From: Phlebotomus papatasi
Taxonomy: Eukaryota > Arthropoda > Insecta > Diptera > Psychodidae
DNA length: 64,000 nucleotides
Assembly: GCF_024763615.1 (NCBI RefSeq)
Contig: NC_077224.1
Span: 41,860,712-41,924,711, forward strand
Direction: 5' to 3'
The notes under the pieces: generated by a model
Seen by the model: the letters and a program-made list of their open reading frames with translations, nothing else
Database searches by the model: none
What the model was told of the DNA's origin: nothing
Position numbers and translations under genes: made by a program
Shown here: piece after piece, positions 10,841 to 22,600 of the stretch
Layout: the number at the start of each line of letters is the position of its first letter
Position numbering within the stretch: position 1 is the first letter of the stretch

Positions 10841-13483
10841 AGTATCTTTAAGTGAAAATTACTATCTATGTGATAATATTGAGGTCCATGCACGATGTTA
10901 AGATAAGGAAATGGTGTCTTAAAGATTTCTTTTTTCACTTTTTTAGAAGAGCTCCGGGAGATATGTAATTGTTGAAAATTCTGATGACATTAACGTTATT
11001 AATTAGAATTTATTTTAAACTTTTATTCTATGAAAGAAGAGATTGATAGTTCTTCTTTTCGTTATGACATAACTATGGCTTTAAATTTTACAAAAAGTGC
11101 AATAAAACCAATTTTTCTCATTTCCTTCTTGTTCTGAAAAATGGGCGCTAAATGATTAGAGATATCTACTTGGGGTCTTGAGATGCTATATCTCAAAAGT
11201 ACTTTCGCACCATTTACTGGTTTACCGGTACTCAATCGATTTATTGAACAGATTGAATCACTCAAAACATCATCCAAAATAATTTTTAGGAAATACCGAT
11301 CAGTCTTGTCAGAAATTCCAAGGCCTTTCCAATGAGCCCAAACATGACCCCATCAGTCGATAAATTCTCTCTCTAGAGCCTTTTTAACCAATGACCTTGA
11401 AAAACCGTTATTAGGTTTAACAGTATTTTTGTATATAGACGAAATGTCTCTAAAAGAAAAACATGGCTTGGAAGGGAAAGGGCAGGGTGGGTAAAAATGA
11501 GGGACATGTTAATGGTCCCAGGGTAGACTTATGGGGGGTCTCCCGGAGGTCCCAAATCTCTGTCTCTAGAGAAGGCGACATTCAGATGGACAGACAGACA
11601 AGCAGCATGACGATATTTCACAGACTTGTCAACTTGTCAGAATAAAGTGAAATAATTCAATTTTTTAGAAAAAAAATTGTTTTCTTTTTTGCTTTTGGGA
11701 AACTTCTTGATACCCTCTAAAATACTTATTCCCAGTGAATATTACACCGAAAAGTTAACTATTCTCAAAGTTATAGGGGTTTCAAATCTTAAAAATCCTA
11801 TACTCAGCATGTAAAATCTCAGCTTGAAATCGCTCTCCTGTAAAGTTGGCCATTCGCGACTTATTCGTTTTATATTCTGAGCCATCGATATATACTGCTC
11901 TATCTGTGGAGTTCGAGCAGTAAAATAAAATGGCAAACAACAGTTTGACAAGAGGCGTGGCTTATTTTATCATGGGCGGTGTTAATTTAACTTCTCTTCA
12001 GGCTGAAATAATTATAGCACAATCTTTATGGAATTTGTTTTTTCAATCTCAAATAGAGCACTTTATTGCCCTCCTAATTAAAGCATCAATAATTTAATTT
12101 CTTATTTTGCTATTACCTTAAAAGTTTGAATAAAATCTTTACTTCTTGTTTATTTATGATTTTCAACAGAAGGACAATTTTAAGTTAAAAACAAATTTTC
12201 ATGTAATTGCTTGAACACCACAAGGAGACTTACAAATAAAATTCCTTGATTTTTCGCCACTTCTATATTTCGATAAATTAGACCCGCCCCCCCAGTGGGC
12301 GAGAATTCTTTTTGGTGGATTCTTTTTGGCGAGTATTACACAATTTTCAATTAATAACATTCCGCTGTTTATCCGTCTGCGTACGTTTGAGTATGATCAA
12401 AGCTAGCAGCTAAAGGCTAAACAGTTAGAGATTGCGATTTGCAGTCTTTTAGGGACGCCCCTATTGTGTCGATCTAGGCATCTCTAACCTAACTTTCTTT
12501 AACCTCAATTCTCCCTTTTCTCTCCAACATCACGTTCTTAAAAGTGCTTTGTGCGACTCAAGGACATTTCGGATATACATGAAAGTGACCTTGAATAACT
12601 CCTTCTAATAATTTCTCAAGGTCAACTGTCAATCAGTCATGGACAGCTTATTTCTCAACTGAATAGAGCAAATATAGATTAATTAGAAAGGCCTTGAAAT
12701 CCTGTACAAATCTAAATAATTTTAGAAAAATTACTGTTAACTTACTGATTTATTAGAACTTTTCTTATATTATTTTTAAGACATATAAATTTGATTACAG
12801 AATAGCTAGAAAATTATTAACTGGAACATTCTTTCACTTTGTCATGCGTTTTTATTTAATAAATCTGTCGAGGACATTACCTAAGACGTTATCTATTTTT
12901 CCATAGGTTAGTTTATTAGACACTTTCTTATTCAGAGATTGCCATAGTATCATCACATAAAGTACTGACAATTAAAAACTTAATCTTGAAGAAGCTTCGA
13001 CCAAAAACAATTTAAAGGCGTGGTATTTTTAGTGGGTTCAATGATTTTCCCACATGAATATCACGTGAATTATTATTTTTAATAAAAAAAATAATAATAA
13101 AAAAACAATACAATTATAAATTTATTTAAAAAAAAAATAAGTTCACAAGTTCTCACTGTAAAGTAAAGTCTTACAATCTCAATGTCGCATAAAATTTTCC
13201 AGATTCAATTGCAATAGCTATCAATTCTTTTGGAGAAATTACTCAATTAAGAGATTGATAGAATAATTCAGCAAGAACTTTAATTAGAAACCACACACTG
13301 GTCAATTTCCTAATGTACTTTTTGCTCTTCATTCACACAATTCAGTTGGAACTGCATTAAAAAGCATTGGGATGGCTAAAAGAACAAAAAAAATATGATA
13401 TTTGGTGGTGGAAAAAGAGGATGAACAATGCATTTGACCATTTCATTGAATTTTTTATCTCTCTCTCGTTTGCAGATTACAAA
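10841..13483. other. Intergenic DNA with old repeats upstream of the LRR gene
   Basis: 11050-11640 carries repeat words shared with 6290-6830 and 1237-2255 ('gagatatctacttggggtct', 'gacagacagacaag'). 11742-12010 includes the 'ctgtggagttcgagcag' dispersed word. The rest shows nothing recognisable. The polypyrimidine run and CAG at about 13461-13475 is a probable 3' splice site of a 5'-UTR intron of the gene that starts at 13484, so a non-coding first exon probably lies upstream but was not located. Confidence 0.5.
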
Positions 13484-13633
13484 ATGCGTGGTCTGAGTGT
13501 TCTATTTTCAACATTAATATTTGTGAATTCAACAATAGCACAATGTCCATGGCAGAAAGATATACCAGATTTGCAAACATCCTGTCTATGTGCCTACAAC
13601 TTAGGTCATGAACTCTCTGTGCAATGTGACCAG
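13484..13633 (+). CDS. LRR gene coding exon 1: signal peptide and N-cap
   Basis: ATG at 13484 starts a classic signal peptide (Met-Arg, hydrophobic stretch, cleavage probably after ...STIA), then a Cys-rich N-cap (CPWQ, CLC, QCDQ). It was chosen over the in-frame ATG at 13367 because 'tcgtttgcag' at 13466-13475 is a good 3' splice site directly before it and the upstream frame is not signal-like. It ends CAG|GTAATT in phase 0; the next intron is only 91 bp. Confidence 0.88.
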
Positions 13634-16600
13634 GTAATTGAGGAACAACAACAAAAAAAAAACTACTATTTAAACCAACTTCCTGGGAATCCCAAAAAAA
13701 ATATTATACCCTCTCCATTTACAGGTTGATTTTGCTATATTAGTGGATGCCTTAAATAAATACGCCAAAGCAAAACCCATTGATTTACTCTATGTGAATA
13801 ATTCAACAATAGAATCTTTAGAGCATAATGTATTTGCCAATTTGCGATTGCACAACATGCAATTGAGTAGCTGTAAGATAAGAAGCATCAAGGATGGAGC
13901 TTTTAGTGGGCAGGAGCAGGTGCTGAAAAATCTCAATTTACAGGACAATTTACTCACGGAAGTTCCTATGAAGGCATTGAAAGTTCTTGCAATATTAAAT
14001 TTACTGGATTTATCCAAAAATCACTTAACCCTTATACCAGACGATGCCTTCAATGGTATGACCAAATTATCAACACTCAAACTGAGTGACAATAATGTAA
14101 CTCTGGCAGCTAATGCCTTTCGTGGTGTCGAAACAACTCTAAAGAATTTAAATTTAAAAGGTACACGACAGAAGCGTGTACCCGATGCTGTACGTGGCCT
14201 GAAGAGTCTGGCATTTTTAGACCTATCACAAAATGGTATACGTGAACTACCAGGAATTGGTGGTGTGAGAACCTTTGAGGGCCTAGACTCACTCACTGCC
14301 CTCAATCTAGAACGAAATCTCATCCAAAATCTTGGAGAGACAGCTTTTATGGGTATACGTCGAACACTGAGTTCTCTCAGTCTTCTTAACAATCTCCTAC
14401 CAGAATTTCCCGTTGGTGCCATACACTCCCTCAAGGAATTGCGCGTCCTCGACATTGGTTTCAATCTACTCACACAACTGCCCGAGACAGCATTCCGTGG
14501 GAATCCCACCATTACACTCTTGGCACTCGATGGAAATCCACTGCCCACAGTACCAGAAAAAGCACTTGCCCACTTAAATAAAACCCTCCGTGGCTTATCA
14601 CTTGGAGGACGCTTCTTACACTGTGACTGCAAAATTCGATGGGTTGCCGAGTGGATAAGAAATGGAGATTTACAGGTATGTAAATCACTCTTAACTTTGC
14701 TCTATGGAAATTTTTTTCAAGAGCTATGTAAAATTCTCAAAAATACAAAATACATTATGAAAATTGTTTAATTTGTAAAGCAACTTGTAAAACATGGTTT
14801 TTCATCGAAATACTTTTTATGCTTCTACTATGTTTGCTTAAATAAACCTTTAATCATCGGACGAGAAACTTAAGGACTCCATTATTATGTGAAAAAAATT
14901 GAAATGAAGCATTTTTTGCAAGTAAATAAATAATCACTCAAAAGGCTTTATGATGCTATTCCAATAAAAAATGTACATGTGTTTTTAGTTCTTTACTGTT
15001 CTCAAATGTTACTGCATTATCGACTTTTCTTTGTATTGGTTCTTCTCTCGACTATTATCCCCAATTCTCGTCGTGTTCCAAAACCGCGAAACAGTCGTGA
15101 TAGGAACCAATATAAAGAAGAGTGAATTATGTAGAAGAACTTGAGAACAGTAAAGGGCTTCCACATAACCGACTTTTCTTCGTATTTGTTCATGTCCAGG
15201 ATGAGTTCTTGGTTCATTTTAGAACAGTCAAGGCAGCAACCGACACAAAGAAAAGTCGATAATGCAGAAGCACCTGAGAACACTAAAGTCCTAAAAAAAA
15301 TATTTCAAGAGAAAGATTTCTCCTTTCCATTTTTCATTTTTCATTAGTATAACACCATAACTCTTGTAGCCGTAATCTAAATTCGTTAAAGTAAGACCAA
15401 AATATTTTAAAGAAACAAATATTACATTAGATGTGAATAATGATTATCCCTTCAGCATTTTTTTATAAATAGAGTCATTCTAACGTAATCATTTTGCTTC
15501 TTCTTTTAGCAAATGCATTATAAATATTGGGTAGACCATTCTCAAAGATTCAAGCATAGATATTTAAAGTATCTATTAAACCATAAAATCAACAAAAATG
15601 CTTATAGTTACGAATAAAAGACCACAAAATATCCTCAGTAGATATTCAATTTAATATGCCTAAAGACTTTAATATCAATCAGAATAAATGATAAAATCTT
15701 TTCCATCAAACTTTTAAATGTTTTTGTCATCGCATAAAAGTGTTAGTCCCCGAATATAGGAGGGGTTGTAAGAAAAAAATCTTTTTAAACATTTCCATAT
15801 CAGCCTCAACTTTGATTCCTTTGGGACAAGAAAAGTTTTAAATGCGATTTTTTTGTCGTTCTACCTTCTCCCCCAAAAGGTGACATCGAGGGAGAGAAAT
15901 CCCCAATTTTGTGGTACCCCAAATCGCTTCAGGGATCGTGGTTTCTATTCAATTCAACCAGACGAGCTAACTTGTCCGGAATCGGAGATAGATCTCAATG
16001 GTCCAATTGGTGTTGTTGACTCTCTTGTGCCAAAGCTCACCGAATCATCCATATCATCAACACCATCAGGAAATATTGAGAGTACAACAAATATTAATCC
16101 ACTCACCACCTCATCCTCAGGCAGTAGTTCTGTGATCAGTAGTTCAAGTTCTCCAGCACCAACGACAACTGGAGGGACAACCACAAAAAGCACAACACTT
16201 CATCCGGTAATTCTTTTCCTTCTTTCATGCATGAAACTTTTGGCATTGCAAGACCAAAGGAAGAGAGGTTCCTTTGAAACTCTCGCTTTTGTAGAAAATA
16301 AGGAGCAATTGACTGTCGCATGTGCAAGAACAAATAATTTGCCATTTGAGATTCACTTAATTGCTCCCCCCCCCCGACTTTCCTTCATTCTCACCCTCAC
16401 AATTTTTTAATACCATTCTTGTACATTAAACCCATATACAGAACAAAGCAACCGCAAATAGAAACTCGCCAAATTGGCGCCAACAGAATTCATCGGCACA
16501 CAAGCAGCGACCACCCTTGGTTCTTGGATTTCCGCCACAGCGTGGAACCAAAATTGACGATTCAAATGAGGTTCAAGTGAAAAATGCCTTCAGGTAAGGG

Positions 16601-19600
16601 CTCAGAGTCACCACATTTCTCAAAACCATCATAATTCTGACAAATTTCCCCAACAACATCCTCACTTGTTAATAATTTAAATCCCGCCACAATGACCAAC
16701 CGGACCCAACACAGAATACAATGTTCTGAATTTATATTACTAAGTTTCGGCTTTAAAAAACGTCAATTTACTAAATTATTAAATTGACACGGAACGGAAA
16801 AATTATATCAAATCATTAATGACTCAATGGGTCAGTACTCGCACCATGATGCAAGTGTCCCGGGTTTGAATCCCTTTAGGTCACCAGGGATTTTTCTGGC
16901 ATTAAAGGTGTTGGAATTGGATTCAGTGACCTTCACTGCACTTGATTCCACGGGGCATGGAACTGCCTAATCCCTGTATAAAAAAAATAATAATGGATGT
17001 TCCAGAACTCCCCTTGCGGGAAGGTCTAAATTCGGAAAGTTGTGCGACCATTATTATTGTTATCAGTGACTGAATTTAAAAACTCCTGTTTACGTTCCGT
17101 ACGTACGTAGAAGAAAGGAGTTCTTTTCAAAGAATAATCCTGCTGGCAGAAAGCGACAAACTCATAATGCTTCTATCTCGGAACAATGAGACACAAAGAC
17201 CTTTCGGGTTTCTTATTTTTCTTTACTTTTTTAAGGGCTGGATATCCCTTAACATATACACACATCCTCAAATTGTCCACACCACATTCAATCGATCCTA
17301 TCAGGTATAACCTGTCCAGATTCTGGTTAAAATCTCTAAAGCCAAAATCCTGCACACCAAACACCCAAATGCGCCAAAATCCCAAGGAGGCATTTGAAAT
17401 TTTAACAGTTTCAAATTTATTCCGGATTTAGGCTCTTCAACAATTTAAACCTATCGAGATATTAGATTTCGGTATTTTGGCTACCACTAATCTGTCTAAT
17501 TTAAACAACGTACAGAACAGATATTCTCAATAGTCCGAGACTACAAGTAGTCCAGTATAATCTGTCTAAAAATGTTAGTGGACTCAAGGACTGACCGGAC
17601 TGAACAGATCAAAACGTCTGAGATCACATACTTAATAAGATTTTTGTCAAGGTCAAAAACACGTTTCCATCCCATATAAAAGTTAAGATACTAATAAAAT
17701 CCTAAAACCAAAAGAAAGTAGTAAAACTATAAAAACCAGAAAAGTAAACTATAAAAACCAGAATATAGACGTAATGAATCCAACGGGTCTCGGTTAAAAT
17801 CCTGTATGCCAAAATCACGAATAGGCCAAAATCCCGAAAGCCAAAATCCCGAATTTTTAAAAGTGTCATAGCTACTGCCACGATTGTACCCGCGCTTGCT
17901 GGAGGCAAAGGGAAATCTTCTGTGTTTTAGGAAATTATTCTACACATTATCCTGCATATAATTTCATCCCTTTCAGGATATTGAAAATTCGGGATTTGGC
18001 TTTCGGGATTTTGGCGTTCGGGATTTTGGCTTTCGGGATTTTGGCGTTCGGGATTTTGGCGTTCGGGATTTTGGCTTTCGGGATTTTGGCTGCCACCGGA
18101 ATCCAACAATAAGTCTTAAGAAACCTCAGAATTACGTTCCAGAAGATGAGACAGGGCTTCACCAAATATAATGACTTATACGGGTTTCAGACCTTAGGCT
18201 TAGCCATATGGCTTAACTTCTCTAATATCTTATCACTCAAGATTTTTTGGAAAAATTTGACTTAGAATTGGATTAAAAGTCAAATTACCAATTAGATTTT
18301 GAAAAATCAATAAAATCGCTTTGTGTTTAAGGTTTTAAGACCCTCGGGAAGTGGGCTAAACCTCTAGTCTGAAGACGGCCTTAGACTAGTGATCGACCCC
18401 AACATATAGAACATATCATTAAGATCACAGAACCAGGGAAGCCAAAGTCAAATTAATTCGGCCATTGGCAAAATCAGTTCAAAAATATGTCCTCTAAAGC
18501 AGAATAGCCTTCGATTTATATCAATAAATAAGTCCTAATGAGCGAGTCCTAATTAAACCATATAAGGGAAGACTTTCAGGCTTCGCACACACTCTGATTT
18601 CGAAAACTTCATATTTTTCCCATATTCTCTTGTTGAATTTGACTTATTTATTCAGGAAATGTGTGACTTAGGACTGGCCTGGCTATTAAAATATCTTTCC
18701 ACTTGGTCATATGCATTAAAGGAATATGGGAAAAATATAAAGTGGTCGAAGCCAGATTGTGTGTGCGAAGCGTGAAAGCCTTCTCCTAACCTTAAATTAA
18801 AATAATTCAAACAAAAAATAAGAGACATCTTATCTGGTACACTCTATAATATTTTATATTAGAGGAAGAATGGACCAAACAAAAAAATATTTTCTGACTT
18901 CATTGCAGGCAAGACAGCTCCGTGATTATTCAATGGGATTCAGACACAGCGAATATTTTGGGCTTTCGTGTTGTATATCGTCTCTTTGGGGACAAAAGTT
19001 TTAAACAGGGACCACCACTAGAGGCTAGCGAGCGTGAATTTAAGATAAAGAATGTCCCCTCGCAGGAATGCATTGTGGTATGTGTTATATCATTGGAAGA
19101 GATCAATGTAACACCGGAAAATGTGCCTTACACACAATGCCGGGAAGTGAGAACTGTTTCATCACAAACATCCAATATGGATAAAATCACAATTGCGGCA
19201 AGTGCAGCAATCTGTGGTACTATAATTGTGGCAGTAATTGTCTTCATAGCGGCTAGCAGGTTGGTTTCAATTCTATTAATTCTTATTTTGAACAAATAAT
19301 ACTCTGAATTTATTTTATCAACATAACCTCATATAATTTTATGTGGATTCATTGGAGTTGGAAAGATGCTAAAATGATAAAACTTGTAATGAAAATTACA
19401 CAAAAAATTTTTGAAACTCAAAACGTGTAATAGATTCTTTTGTGTAAAAAGTGATTTTTACACATGATCCTAGAAATAAGAAAACAAATAAAAACTAAAA
19501 GAAAAACTGTTTTTTTTTCTCTAGTTTCAAAAATTAGATTTTGCGTCCAAGAACATTTCCAACTCTGATAACCATGTATTAATGCCAATTTGTGAGGCTC

Positions 19601-22600
19601 TCAATAGAATACCTAAGAGTGGATTAATTAGTATTGTGTTAATGTTTTGGTTAAATTTTTCCGCCTTAATTCCTATCGGATCCATTGGTCCAGACGCCGA
19701 TCACGGAAACTCCAGTCGCTCCACTCCACGCAAAAGAGCCCGTTACCCATCGCTGGACTCCCGGTTAATTGCTGCGGACCTACAGCGAGTCCAGGCGGAC
19801 CTCTAGGCTCAATCGCCACACTGTCTGCCTTCAATAATCACAAGGTAAATCGCAGCTTTTCTACTTCTTACGACGATAGCAGTGGCTACTATCGGAAAGT
19901 TAAGACCACTGAGCTGTGACATGATCAAATGCTATTTTGAAACTTGTTAAAATGTCTGTTTATTGAATTGTTCAATTGACTCTATTAATCAAGATAGAAT
20001 TGAAGGAAATAGTAGAGAGAGAAAGATGAAAATATTTATAAAACTTGTTGTAATAACTCTCATAATAATAAGACTGTGCAATTCACCTTCACATTGAACT
20101 CGAAAATCAACATAAATTCTGCTAGTTATCGCTCATTCACCATGGTAAATGTTGCATCAAGTACAATTTACATATTTTATACAGGGTGTGAAAAATTTAT
20201 TCATACACTTACCAATTCAATATTGATTTTATTCAATAAAATGATAATAATTTTTTATTGCTTTTTTTTAATTTTGTGTGGACCACATTATTGATAGGCA
20301 ATTAATTATTGTCATTTTAATAATTATTATGATTAAAATGGAGCTTTTCAATATAAAAAATAGTCTTTTTCCTCATTCCACTGCTATGTGTTTTAACGTC
20401 AGAATAAATGAGATGAGAAACTTTTTTTTTTGCAAAATTATTGAAATTTATAATCCTACCAATGTGAAGCTTATTCGTGTTGGCTTTAACTTTATTAAGT
20501 AATATTAATTTTGTTCAATTTTTTTATTCTGTATTCTTCATGGACATAGTATTTGGGTAATTTTAACCAATAATTTTTTAATTTTGGACAATATATTTTA
20601 TTAAAAAATGGACAATTTCCCCTAGTTCTTGAAATATGGGGACGATGAATCGCATTTATTGAGAAGCATAGAAAAAAATAGTAAATACGAAGCTTAGGAT
20701 CGCAAAAAGCATGGGCACTCTCCCCTATATTTTCAAATAGCAAATCGGTTTGTCACTCACCGTGGTAACACATATAAGATTAATATTAATATTAGGAAAA
20801 GCCGGAAAGAGAAGTATATAGTATGCAAAATTTCAAATGGAAAATCACGTATGTTAGAAAGAGTACACTCTAGTGGAGTAATACGATGAGTAAGATATTA
20901 CTGTTCGTAGGGTCGGAGGAACGTCTGTTCGACAGGGAACCCCTATTGACACTTTTGTCAAAATCTTGAAAATTATTTAATGTACCTAGTAAAATATAAG
21001 TAATATAACGTTTTTTCGGTAATATACCTTTTACTATAAACAGAGATGTTCAAATTTCATATCCCAAATGGTACAGAGTAGGGTGTCAATAGGTGTTGAC
21101 ACGAATTCTTAAAGTGTCAATAGACGTTCCTTTCACCCTATTAATTGTTTTCTGAATCATATTATAGGCAATTCGAGCAATTTTCCATGCGTGCCAACTG
21201 TGATTCGGTCAGTTTTCGAGCGAAGCGTGAGAGAGAGGCATGATAAAACACTTGCTATCTTTTTTTGGCATTCTCGCAGTTCAGAAAGTATTAATCTTCA
21301 TATTAATCTTATATGTGACATGGTCATCATAACCATGTCAGATATAAGATTAATATTAAGATTAATACTTTCTGAACTGCGAGAATGTCAAAAAAAAGAT
21401 AGCAAGCGTTTTATCTTGTCTCTCTCGCGTTTCGCTCGAAAACTGACCGAATCACAGGTCGCACGCATGGGAAAACTGCTTAAATTGCCTCTAATACGAT
21501 TCAGAAATCAATTAATAGATTTATAAAACCATTAATACGAACAGTAATATCTTACTTATCGTATTACTCCACTAGAGTGTACTCTTTCTTACACACGTAA
21601 TTTTCCATTTAAAATTTTGCATACTATACACCTCACTTTCCGTTTTTTTCTTGCTCTTAGTATTAATCTTATATGTGACATCACGGTCAATGCTGATTAG
21701 CTGACCTTGAAGTTTGATCGACGCGAACAGCCGATCTTAAAGTTTGATCGGCACGTTCAATCGATCTTGAAGTCTGGTCGGTACGATTAGCCGATCTTGA
21801 AGTCTGATCGGTACGATTGACCGATCTTGGAAACTAATCAGCACAATCAGTCGATCTTGGAGACTAATCGGTGCGGTCAGTCAATTAAAGTAACTGATCG
21901 ACACCGATGAGCCGACCTGTCACTCACGGTTCACTCGCTAACCATACTTGTTCATCTCCTTTAGCAGATACGTAAGAAAACTATGTTGACTTATCTTGAA
22001 TATACTTCATAAACGATGGCAAATAAGTGTTTAAAAAATACATTAAAGGTTTAAAACTATCCTACCTTTCCCCATGAAACGATTTAATAAAAAAATACAA
22101 GATGCCATAATTCTTATGCGAATAGCAATATGAGCACAATCAACCTTAAAGTTTTCTACTTCTTTCAAGAACATAAATTTTCCACACCCTGTAAATAACT
22201 TTATTTTTATGAAATTACAATATTATAACAACTTCATGAAACACCCACACATGAGGTAATTTCAATTAAAAAAATATGTTTTACTGTGAATTTTCTTATT
22301 AGAGTGAAGAGTCTGTATGTAAACATAATAGTAAATGCATCTTTTATTTTTATTCACCTCACGTGTAATTCTTCTAACTCTCGTAAAACATTATATACAG
22401 TCAGATGCAAAACTACTTTAACATGCAACAATTAAAAAATCTTCATGATTTTTTTTTGCGAAACAGATAAATTCGGCGGATTTATGTTTTTCCACGGCGA
22501 AAACATTGGGATCTATTTTAGTAAAGTTTCCTTTCCGCTAAATTGGTAAATATATATCTGTGAAAAATCCATACAATATGTATGCATAATTCAATTGTTG

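Noticed and set aside
14021..14632. 203-codon minus-strand open frame in the LRR exon
   Set aside because: Antisense shadow of the LRR array; Arg/Ser-rich as expected when Leu/Asn-rich repeats are read backwards.
17927..18165. Minus-strand proteins with NPERQ/NPESQ or AKIPN repeats
   Set aside because: Caused by a 15-bp minisatellite whose length is a multiple of three; no start context, splice sites or conservation.
20768..21910. CRISPR array or microRNA cluster
   Set aside because: The genome is eukaryotic and the 30-bp units are contiguous without spacers, so not CRISPR. The palindrome arms are far longer than a microRNA precursor.
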